A stretch of 64,000 nucleotides of DNA, taken from the NCBI GenBank assembly GCA_036003045.1, contig DASYSS010000036.1:1-64000 (forward strand). The letters are read 5' to 3'. The notes below the pieces were generated by a model. The model made no database searches and was not told where the DNA came from. It saw nothing but the letters and a program-made list of their open reading frames with translations. How positions within the stretch are numbered: position 1 is the first letter of the stretch; each line of letters begins with the position of its first letter. The DNA comes from Gemmatimonadaceae bacterium. Its GTDB lineage: Bacteria; Gemmatimonadota; Gemmatimonadetes; Gemmatimonadales; Gemmatimonadaceae. Shown here piece by piece: positions 50,647 to 57,781 of the stretch. The translations under genes and the position numbers were made by a program.

Positions 50647-51698
50647 ACAAGGCCGTCTCGCGATCGCTTCGCGCACTGCTTTCCGTCGCGATCATCGCGG
50701 GTCTGGTTCTGTTCGCGCGCAAGGTGAATTGGACCACGACGTGGGAGCACATCACCCGGGCGAATCTCACCATCCTGCTCGCGGCCGCGGCGGTGAATCT
50801 GCTGTCGCTCGCGCTCAAGGGTGTGCGATGGTGGATTTTCCTGCGCCCCGCCGGTGTTCCGTCGCTTTGGCTCGCCATTAGGGCGACGTTCGCCGGCGCG
50901 GGGCTCAACAACATCCTCGTCGCCAACGGCGGCGAAGCGGCGCGCGTCGTGTTCGTCGCGCGCGCGGCGCACGTGCAGAGCGCCAAGATTCTCGCGTCGC
51001 TGGCGCTCGAACGAATGTTCGAGCTGATCGGCTACATCGTCATGTTCGTGTTGGCGGTTTCGTTCCTCGAGCTGCCGGACCGCTTGTCCAAGGCTCGGCC
51101 GGTCGCTTGGATCGCCCTCGCCCTGGTCGTCGGCCTCATGATCTACCTGATCCGGCGTCCGCACCTCGACGAGATCAAGTTCTCCGAAACGAAAGCGGAC
51201 GGATGGCGCGGCCGCGTCGCCGAATTCTTCAGGCACTTCGGCTCGACGATCGGCGGTATCTCGACCGGTCCGCGCTTTCTCGTCGCGATGGCGCTCTCGG
51301 TGGCCATCTGGGCGATGCAGGTCTGGACGTACGCCCTTACCGCGCGCGCGGCCGACTTCAATTTGTCGCTCGTCGGAACGGTGTCGGCGCTGCTCGCCGT
51401 CAATACCGGCTTCGCGATCCGCGCGACTCCTGGAAACGTGGGCGTGTTTCAGGCGCTCTACGCGCTCACGGCCACGGCATTCGGTATGGACAGCAACGAG
51501 GCGATTGCCGTCGCGTTCCTCATCCAGACCCAACAGATCATTCCGGTCACATTGCTCGGCGTCGCGCTCGCTCCCGAGTTCATCTTCAAGAAGCGCAAGA
51601 CGCGCGCGGCGGATTCCGGTCTCGAGCTGCACTCACGCGCCGAGGAGTTGTCGGAGCCGGCCCCGGTCACCGCGCGCTCGGGCAGTCCCCGCGGATGA
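50643..51698 (+). CDS. UPF0104/AglD-like integral membrane protein (351 aa)
   Basis: Lysylphosphatidylglycerol synthase transmembrane-region family, with about eight helices (e.g. LLSVAIIAGLVLFARKVNW, ILASLALERMFELIGYIVMF, LLGVALAPEFIF). The family signature ALERMFELIGY and NGGEAARVVFVAR are present. Members have been linked to lipid flipping or glycolipid export. The soluble lysyl-transferase domain is absent. End of the truA-pur-ppdK-glycan run; its last 32 bp overlap the convergent gene. Confidence 0.85.
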   Translation: MNKAVSRSLRALLSVAIIAGLVLFARKVNWTTTWEHITRANLTILLAAAAVNLLSLALKGVRWWIFLRPAGVPSLWLAIRATFAGAGLNNILVANGGEAARVVFVARAAHVQSAKILASLALERMFELIGYIVMFVLAVSFLELPDRLSKARPVAWIALALVVGLMIYLIRRPHLDEIKFSETKADGWRGRVAEFFRHFGSTIGGISTGPRFLVAMALSVAIWAMQVWTYALTARAADFNLSLVGTVSALLAVNTGFAIRATPGNVGVFQALYALTATAFGMDSNEAIAVAFLIQTQQIIPVTLLGVALAPEFIFKKRKTRAADSGLELHSRAEELSEPAPVTARSGSPRG

Positions 51699-52335
51699 CG
51701 CACGCGGCGCAGCGCGGCGCGGTCGTCTTGCAGGCGGTTTGGCCGTGCGTTCGGAGTAGCTGGTTCGCTTCGATCAGCGCGTCGAAGTCGGAGCCCAATT
51801 CTGGAACCGCCGCGGCGGTCGCCGCGCGATACGTCGTCGTGTAGGATTTCGCGACGGTGCCGTATCCCAGCCGGTTGAGCACGCGCAGCGCGTTCGAGTC
51901 GAGTCCCATGACGGGGTGAGAACGCGTGAACAGCAGAATCTTCTCCGCCCCGGGCTCGCCGATTCCGTAGATCCGCATTAACTGCTTCTTCGCGTCCGGC
52001 AGCGCGCGGCGGCAGACTTGGTCGAGCGAGCCGTCGAAGTCGCCTACGACCAGCTCCGCGGCCTTCACGAGATTCTCCGCGCGCTCCGGTGCACCGATGC
52101 CGCCTGTCGCCAGCACGTCGATCAATTCGGCGCGTCGCGCCGCGAGAATCTTCTTCGGCGTGAGCCCGATCTTGTTTCGCAGGAGCGCGAACGCGTTGGC
52201 GCGCTTCTCGTCCGTCGCGAGGTAGGCGACCTTCTCCCACGCGATCAACTCGAACGCGGTCTTCGCCGGCGCCGGCGTCGGAGGACCGTACTTCGAGCGC
52301 AGCCTCGCGACGAGCTTCGCTAGCCGCGAGCGCAC
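51667..52335 (-). CDS. Endonuclease III-like HhH-GPD DNA glycosylase (222 aa)
   Basis: Base-excision repair glycosylase. The 4Fe-4S cluster is C202-x6-C209-x2-C212-x5-C218. The helix-hairpin-helix and catalytic Asp align without gaps to Nth: YGIG (123-126) for PGVG and D146 (GLDSNALRVLNRLG) for Asp138. At the position of the lyase Lys120 is Pro128, so AP-lyase activity of the Nth type is unlikely. GTG 52335 overlaps the DoxX-like gene by 16 bases. May be a monofunctional glycosylase; target base unknown. Confidence 0.85.
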   Translation of the reverse strand: MRSRLAKLVARLRSKYGPPTPAPAKTAFELIAWEKVAYLATDEKRANAFALLRNKIGLTPKKILAARRAELIDVLATGGIGAPERAENLVKAAELVVGDFDGSLDQVCRRALPDAKKQLMRIYGIGEPGAEKILLFTRSHPVMGLDSNALRVLNRLGYGTVAKSYTTTYRAATAAAVPELGSDFDALIEANQLLRTHGQTACKTTAPRCAACVIRGDCPSAR

Positions 52336-53189
52336 GTCAGGGTCCGACGCCCGGTTCTTCGCCGACGGCGTGCGGCGATCAGAAGCACGATCGCCAACGC
52401 CACGGGCGCCGCGTAGCTGCCGCCCCGCTCGACGATTTCCCAAAAAGGCGCGCCGGCCGCGAGGAAGAGCGATTCGATCGCGAGCTTCCACGAGGCGACG
52501 AAGAGCGCGAGCGGTACCGAGGGCCAACGCGCCAGCACTAGCGCGAGCGCGATCTCACTGCCGCCGACAATCGGCGTCATTTGCGCCGCGACGTCGTCCG
52601 GAAAGATCGACGCGTAGTTCGCGACGAGACCCGGCTTTCCCTCGAGGCCGAGCGCGCCGTGGCCGACGAGCAAGAGGACGACGACGGCGACGAGCACGAT
52701 CTCGAGCTGTCGCAGGAGCCGGTCGGTCAGCGGACGTAGTGTGATCGGCGCGAAGACACCGCCGACGCCTCGCCACGGGGCCGCGAGAAGAATCATCGCG
52801 AGTGGCACGCCATAGTTGCCGGCGCGCTCGAACGCCTCCCATCCGGGTTCGCCGGCGAGAGGCCGCAACAGCGCCGTCCACACCGCCCACAGGGTCATCC
52901 AGTAGACGACGGCGGGCCGCGGCGAGAGCAGTACGAAACAGCCCATCGTGATGTCGATCGCGCCGATGACGGGCATCAGCGAATACGCGGTTGTGGGGCC
53001 GATGTGAGCGACGGCGAAGTACGGAAGCCATGCCTGCTTCGCCATGATCCCGAACGCCCCGTGACCCACGAAGCACAGACAAGCGCCGACCCGCAGCGTC
53101 CACGGCAGCGCCTCGAGGGGGCCCCGCAAAGTCCGTGATACAACGGCCGTTGCGCGTTCGGATGCGAGCGGTGTGCGCGACGCGTACAT
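52320..53189 (-). CDS. DoxX-like polytopic membrane protein (289 aa)
   Basis: About eight hydrophobic helices in two similar halves, each starting with a segment such as LRVGACLCFVGHGAFGIMAK and IVLVAVVVLLLVGHGALGLE. This internal repeat is seen within the protein itself (VGHGAFG / VGHGALG, MPVIGAIDI / MTPIVGGSEIAL). DoxX/SURF4-like; function unknown. ATG 53189 is preferred; the open frame to 53543 is a low-complexity shadow of the opposite gene. A TATAAT -10 box lies 34 bp upstream. Confidence 0.75.
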   Translation of the reverse strand: MYASRTPLASERATAVVSRTLRGPLEALPWTLRVGACLCFVGHGAFGIMAKQAWLPYFAVAHIGPTTAYSLMPVIGAIDITMGCFVLLSPRPAVVYWMTLWAVWTALLRPLAGEPGWEAFERAGNYGVPLAMILLAAPWRGVGGVFAPITLRPLTDRLLRQLEIVLVAVVVLLLVGHGALGLEGKPGLVANYASIFPDDVAAQMTPIVGGSEIALALVLARWPSVPLALFVASWKLAIESLFLAAGAPFWEIVERGGSYAAPVALAIVLLIAARRRRRTGRRTLTCARG

Positions 53190-53222
53190 TGCTATCGGAG
53201 GTCTACCGAGGGTGGCCTCGCA

Positions 53223-53228
53223 ATTATA
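53223..53228 (-). promoter_or_regulatory. Candidate -10 box for the 52320-53189 gene
   Basis: Perfect TATAAT on the minus strand, 34 bp before the ATG at 53189. The sequence 17 bp further upstream is G-rich and gives no good -35 match, so the promoter may need an activator or another sigma factor. Confidence 0.35.
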
Positions 53229-53311
53229 CCACTGAGAGCGGGACCCCCGCGACCGCGTTCGGCAACCCAGGTCGCGCGTCCCCCGTTTGATGCCACGCCC
53301 CGTCGTTCCAC

Positions 53312-54760
53312 ATGACTGACCGAAAAGCCAGAATCTTCGCGGTGGCGGCCCTCCTGACCGCTCCCCTCGCGTGCCGTCCGTCGCCCGATGCGGACCCTCG
53401 AATGATTTCGGAGTGGGAGCGCGCGCTATATGGCGTCGTCCGCGCCGAGCGTCTCTCTCCGCCCGTCGCGTCGCGCGTGTTCGCGTACGCGTCTGCGGGA
53501 CTGTACTCGGGGCTCGTCGCGACAAAACCGGCCGCGACGCCACTCGTCGGAACGCTCAACGGACTCGATTCCCTGCCGCGAGCCACCGCGGGCATGACCT
53601 ACGACCCCACGCTGATCGCCGTCGCGGCCGAGCACACCGTTCTGGATTCGCTGTTCACCGAGGGATTGCCGACGACTCGTGCCACGTTGAGCCGGCTCGC
53701 CGATTCGCTGGCGCGGGCTCGGAAGGCGCTCGGCGTCGGCAGCGACGTCGCGAAGCAGTCGACGGATCTTGGCCAGCGCATCGGCCTTGCGATCGTGTCC
53801 TGGTCGCATGGCGATGGATTCGACAGCACGCGGGGAAAAACGTACGTGGCGCCGGTTGGACCCGGGCTCTGGGTGAACGACGATCCCGCGACTGTCTTCG
53901 CGACGCAGAGCCTTTCCGGCGCGAGCCAAGCCGTGACGCCGAGCAACCCGGCGAACGCGCTCAAGGCGGGCACAGTCGACGATCGCTCTCTCATTCTCGA
54001 CCGACCGAAGCGTCCGGGGCGAAAGACGCTCCCGGCGGCGAACATGGCAGGGGTGACCGAGCCCTACTGGGGCTACAATCGACCATTCGCGTTGCATTCA
54101 TGGAACGACTGCCCCGCGCCAATGCCGCCGGCGTTTTCGTTGAAGCCGGGAACGCCGCTGTACGACGAAGCGCGAAGTGTCTACGAGACGTCCAAGGCGT
54201 TGACGCCGTCGCAGCGTGAAACCGCACTGTATTGGGCCGACAACGGCGGCGAGACCGGAACGCCGGCCGGACACTGGCTGTCGATCGCGAGCCAGATGGT
54301 GACCGAGCGGCACCTGAGCGCCGAACAGGCGGCGTGGGTCATGGTGGCGACGAGCGTCGCGCTGAACGACGCGTTCATTTCCGCGTGGGGCTACAAGTTC
54401 AGACTCAACCTGATCCGCCCGCGCACGTTCATCCGCGAGACGATGGACTCGACATGGGAACCGGCGATTCCGACTCCGCCCTTCCCCGAATACCTATCCG
54501 GCCATTCGACGATCTCAGCCGCCGCGGCCGGCGCGATGACGGATGTGCTCGGCCCGCAGCCGTTCGAGGACAGCACCAGCATTCCGCTCGGGCACGCCGT
54601 GCGGAAGTTCGGATCGTTCCGCGAGGCGGCGATCGAGGCGGGCATGTCGCGCATTTACGGCGGCATCCATTTTCCTTCGGGCAATGTCGAGGGACGCAAG
54701 CTTGGCGATTGCATCGCCTCGAAGGTGCAGACGCGAATGAAGCTGAAGCCGGTCTCGTAG
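53312..54760 (+). CDS. Vanadium haloperoxidase/PAP2-like lipoprotein (482 aa)
   Basis: Lipobox LLTAPLAC at residue 21 marks an exported lipoprotein. The vanadate/phosphate pocket of the haloperoxidase-PAP2 superfamily is present: K362-x6-R369-P (KFRLNLIRP), SGH with H398 (YLSGHST) and SR-x5-H with H453 (SRIYGGIH). The usual Asp four residues after H453 is replaced by Gly (HFPSG). The length and the long N-terminal helical part match bacterial vanadium-dependent haloperoxidases rather than small phosphatases. Whether it oxidises halides or hydrolyses phosphate is open. Confidence 0.85.
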   Translation: MTDRKARIFAVAALLTAPLACRPSPDADPRMISEWERALYGVVRAERLSPPVASRVFAYASAGLYSGLVATKPAATPLVGTLNGLDSLPRATAGMTYDPTLIAVAAEHTVLDSLFTEGLPTTRATLSRLADSLARARKALGVGSDVAKQSTDLGQRIGLAIVSWSHGDGFDSTRGKTYVAPVGPGLWVNDDPATVFATQSLSGASQAVTPSNPANALKAGTVDDRSLILDRPKRPGRKTLPAANMAGVTEPYWGYNRPFALHSWNDCPAPMPPAFSLKPGTPLYDEARSVYETSKALTPSQRETALYWADNGGETGTPAGHWLSIASQMVTERHLSAEQAAWVMVATSVALNDAFISAWGYKFRLNLIRPRTFIRETMDSTWEPAIPTPPFPEYLSGHSTISAAAAGAMTDVLGPQPFEDSTSIPLGHAVRKFGSFREAAIEAGMSRIYGGIHFPSGNVEGRKLGDCIASKVQTRMKLKPVS

Positions 54761-55114
54761 AACCTTTCGCGCCGCGGCCCGAAGTCTGCCCTTTGTCGAT
54801 GGCAGAGGTGCGCGCGGGCGAGTCGTGATGTCGCCCCGCGCAAGGATGGGCGAATGCGAGACGGTGGCAAAAGGCCCGACGTCGACCAAGGGTCCGCGGG
54901 CGTCACGAAAGGGCGGCGCGTGCACGTACGCGCTCCGAGCCGGGGCGAATACGAAGACGCCACGGCCGGTCCCCAGCCGCCAGGCAAACCCCCAGCCTCG
55001 CCCCCATCACCCGCTCCAGAGTCACCTCCCTCCCCTCCCTCCCCAACCCGATCGAGGAAGTCGAATGCCAACGACGTAACACGGAAACGTTGATTGTGCA
55101 CGAAGGAGGCAGTT
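54761..55114. other. 354-bp intergenic region with C-rich tract
   Basis: No convincing gene. Open frames here are low-complexity (Pro/Ser/Arg). The region contains a pyrimidine tract at 55025-55044 and the strong AAGGAGG ribosome-binding site (55103-55109) of the next gene. No hairpin terminator for the preceding gene was found. Confidence 0.5.
55025..55044 (-). other. G-quadruplex-type tract on the minus strand
   Basis: On the minus strand the tract reads as runs of 4, 3, 4, 3 and 2 G separated by single A bases. This meets the standard pattern for a four-tetrad-run quadruplex with 1-base loops, the most stable class. It lies 71 bp before the GTG at 55115 on the template strand of that gene. 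Confidence 0.5.
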
Positions 55115-55816
55115 GTGAAGTCCAGATTGATTCTTGTCGCGGGTGTCGTCGCCGCTTCGGCGTGCGCCCGATCATATGCCGAGCTTTCACCGGCCGCGGG
55201 ATCCACCCCGGCGTCGCCGGGACCCGGTGAAGGCGCCGTCGCGTCGGTGGCGAACGTCAGCGTGACCGCGCGAACCCAGGCTTGGCACTTCGACCCACCC
55301 GATCTCGAGACGAAAGCGACGCCCGTCCTGCTCGAGTTCAACAACAACAGCGACCGCGCGATCGTGGTCCGGTACGACCACATCGTGCTGACCGATGCCG
55401 CCGGGCACCGATTGGACGTCATCCCACCCTACAACGTCGAGGGCAAGGTGAGCGTCCCCGTGACCGTTCAGCAGCCGTACTATTTCGGCGGGTACACGTA
55501 CGCGCCGTACGTGGGCCGCTTTTCGCCGACCTACATGCGGTACAACTACATCAATGGAACCGGTGGATTCGCGTACGACCCGCAGTACTATCAGCCATAC
55601 GTCACCGTGTACACGGACATCGCGCTTCCAACGCCGGAGATGCTGCAGCGGGCGCTGCCCGAAGGCGCCATCGAGTCAGGTGGTGCGGCCGGCGGATTCG
55701 TGTACTTCAAGAAGATTGGACGGGGCGAGCAGGTGTTGACGCTTCACGTCGCCATCATCGATCAGGCGTCAAACGATGTCCTGGGAATCGCGACGATTCC
55801 CTTCGTCGCGCACTGA
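55115..55816 (+). CDS. Putative lipoprotein of unknown function (233 aa)
   Basis: GTG start with AAGGAGG 5 bp before. Signal sequence VKSRLILVAGVVAASACARS with lipobox ending at Cys. The mature protein has an immunoglobulin-like beta pattern (TPVLLEFNNNSDRAIVVRYD, HIVLTDAAGHRLDVIPP) and a Tyr-rich middle (QQPYYFGGYTYAPYVGRF). No family recognised. The upstream open frame to 55094 is rejected because the ribosome-binding site is inside it. Confidence 0.75.
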   Translation: MKSRLILVAGVVAASACARSYAELSPAAGSTPASPGPGEGAVASVANVSVTARTQAWHFDPPDLETKATPVLLEFNNNSDRAIVVRYDHIVLTDAAGHRLDVIPPYNVEGKVSVPVTVQQPYYFGGYTYAPYVGRFSPTYMRYNYINGTGGFAYDPQYYQPYVTVYTDIALPTPEMLQRALPEGAIESGGAAGGFVYFKKIGRGEQVLTLHVAIIDQASNDVLGIATIPFVAH

Positions 55817-55843
55817 AACGATCGGCGCTGATTCCGCTCTCCT

Positions 55844-57037
55844 CTACCCTCGCTCGCCGCTGCGGCCTTCGCCCCGTGCCGTGGCGGCGAGCATGATACC
55901 GGTCACCGACCTCCACACGAAGTTGAATCCGCGCCTCGCCGCCGACTCCGGCGCGGCGATCGCACGCTCGCAATCCGCGAGCGCGAGAGACATTTCCGCC
56001 GCGTTGTAACGATTCACCGGGTCGGGTGCCATCGCGCGGGACACGCAGCGCTCGACGCACGCCGGGAGATCACGCCGAGCCGCACGCAGCCGTCGAAGCG
56101 CGCGGGCCCCATGTTGTGAGAGAGTCTCCGTGCTCAAGGCGCCGACTGGCGCCTCGCCGGCGACCATCTCATAGAGGACGCACCCCAAGCTGTAGATGTC
56201 GCTTCGCCCGTCGATCGTCGCCGCGCCCGCGGCTTGTTCCGGACTCATGTACTCCGGTGTCCCGACGACAACGCCGGTCGACGTGATGCTCGGCGCCGTT
56301 CGCTCCACCGGCCGGGCGACGCCGAAGTCGCCGAGCAGGGCCTGCCCGCTCGAGAAAAGAATGTTCGAGGGCTTGATGTCGCGATGGATCAGTCCGGCCC
56401 CGTGCGCGTGCTCGAGCGCGGCCGCGACGTCCGACGCGATCCGCAACGCCTCCGCCACCGGCAGCTGCGGCTGCTGATCGAGCCGCGAGCTCAACGTGCC
56501 GCCCTCGTAGTACGGCATGATGAAGTACAAGGATTCTTCCGCCTCGCCGGAGTCGTGGAGCGGCACGATGTGCGGATGACGCAGCGCGGCGGTCGTCCGA
56601 ATTTCGGCCAAGAATCGCGCGGCCCCGACGCGCGCCCGCGCCGATGGACGCAGCACTTTCACCGCGACCGGCCGGTCGTGCGCCGTGTCGTGGGCGAGGA
56701 ACACGATCGCCATGCCGCCCCGCCCGATCTCGCGCTCCACGCGATACCGGCCGGCGAGCGTCGCCGGAAATCGTGAGACGGTTTCGTCGTCGTCGAGGAG
56801 AAACGAGAAGCGATCGATCGCGCCCGCGTCGAGCAGCGTGTCGCCTTCCTCGCACTCGGCGACGAGCTGACGCAGCTGCTCGGCCATCGCCGGGTCGCCG
56901 TGACTTGCATCCGCGATGAACCGCGCGCGGCGTTCCGGGGGCGTCTCGAGCGCCGCGTCGAGCAGCGGCCCGAAGACGCGCCACTCGTCCGGCGACATCG
57001 GACCGGAACCGTTCCCTCCACCCGGGCGATCGGTCAC
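55844..57037 (-). CDS. Ser/Thr protein kinase (397 aa)
   Basis: Hanks-type kinase. Glycine loop EIGRGGMAIVFLA, Lys127 (VAVKVL), catalytic Asp220 (LIHRDIKPSN), Asp237 of DFG, and GTPEYMSPEQ in the activation segment. The N-terminal 90 residues are a conserved helical domain typical of kinases that accompany ECF sigma factors (PDEWRVFGPLLDAALETPPE). No transmembrane or extracellular sensor part follows; the protein ends soon after the kinase core. It starts 7 bp after the sigma factor gene. Confidence 0.92.
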   Translation of the reverse strand: MTDRPGGGNGSGPMSPDEWRVFGPLLDAALETPPERRARFIADASHGDPAMAEQLRQLVAECEEGDTLLDAGAIDRFSFLLDDDETVSRFPATLAGRYRVEREIGRGGMAIVFLAHDTAHDRPVAVKVLRPSARARVGAARFLAEIRTTAALRHPHIVPLHDSGEAEESLYFIMPYYEGGTLSSRLDQQPQLPVAEALRIASDVAAALEHAHGAGLIHRDIKPSNILFSSGQALLGDFGVARPVERTAPSITSTGVVVGTPEYMSPEQAAGAATIDGRSDIYSLGCVLYEMVAGEAPVGALSTETLSQHGARALRRLRAARRDLPACVERCVSRAMAPDPVNRYNAAEMSLALADCERAIAAPESAARRGFNFVWRSVTGIMLAATARGEGRSGERG

Positions 57038-57044
57038 GGCTGCG

Positions 57045-57614
57045 TCAGGCGGAGAGCTCGCGGCGAAGAAGCATCCGCGCGCGCGCCCAATCGCGCTGTA
57101 CCGTTCGCACGGTTACGCCGAGCACCTCCGCGATCTCGTCCTCCGAGAGTCCGCCGAAAAAGCGCAGCTCCACCACGCGGGCCAGCCGCGCATCGACGAC
57201 CGCCACTCGCTCCAGCGCGTCGTTGATGTCGAGCAGAGTTTGGGGGTCGTCGGCGCCGGCGATCGCGTCCGCGTCGAGAGTGACGGCCGCATTTCCCCCG
57301 CCGCGTTTTCGGGCCGAACGCGCCCGCGCCCGGTCGATGAGAATGTGGCGCATCGCGACGGCCGCTATGGCGAGAAAGTGCGCCCGGTCTTTGGGACCGG
57401 CATTCGACTGGTCGACGAGCTTGAGATACGCCTCGTTGACGAGCGCGGTCGTGCCGAGCGTTCCGCTCCTCACGCCGACGCGGCGGCCGCGCGCCAAATG
57501 ACGCCGCGCGATCCGGCGTAACTCGTCGTACGTCAGGGCCACGAGGCTGTCGAGCGACGCTGGCTGGGGGTTTCGAAGGGCGGCCAGCGCGTCAGTCTTA
57601 GTGGGGGGCGTCAT
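57045..57614 (-). CDS. ECF-type RNA polymerase sigma factor (189 aa)
   Basis: ECF subfamily that is common in planctomycetes, acidobacteria and Gemmatimonadota. Region 2: LVALTYDELRRIARRHLAR ... TTALVNEAYLKLVDQ ... AVAMRHILIDRARAR. Region 4: RVVELRFFGGLSEDEIAEVL with helix-turn-helix VTVRTVQRDWARARMLL. ATG 57614 (MTPPTKTDALAAL) fits; the open frame to 57749 is not supported. Forms a pair with the kinase downstream, which may control it by phosphorylation. Confidence 0.92.
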   Translation of the reverse strand: MTPPTKTDALAALRNPQPASLDSLVALTYDELRRIARRHLARGRRVGVRSGTLGTTALVNEAYLKLVDQSNAGPKDRAHFLAIAAVAMRHILIDRARARSARKRGGGNAAVTLDADAIAGADDPQTLLDINDALERVAVVDARLARVVELRFFGGLSEDEIAEVLGVTVRTVQRDWARARMLLRRELSA

Positions 57615-57781
57615 CGCCGCCAAACATGCCCTACCGTAGGCCGGCTGGGCAATGGCGCTTCGCGCCAAGACTCGGGCGCGATTTCGATCCCGAAATTGGT
57701 ATTGCGGAAGCGCGTCCAAGTGGTTTGCTGGCCGTCGACGAGGGACCATGACGCGAAGAGGCCGCTAAGTCGGCATGGGGT

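Noticed and set aside
54854-55093. 79-codon plus-strand frame before the lipoprotein gene
   Set aside because: Mostly Pro/Ser/Arg low complexity caused by the C-rich tract; no ribosome-binding site.
57654-57666. Short GGCGC-TTC-GCGCC hairpin upstream of the sigma factor gene
   Set aside because: Only a 5-bp stem in very GC-rich DNA; expected by chance.
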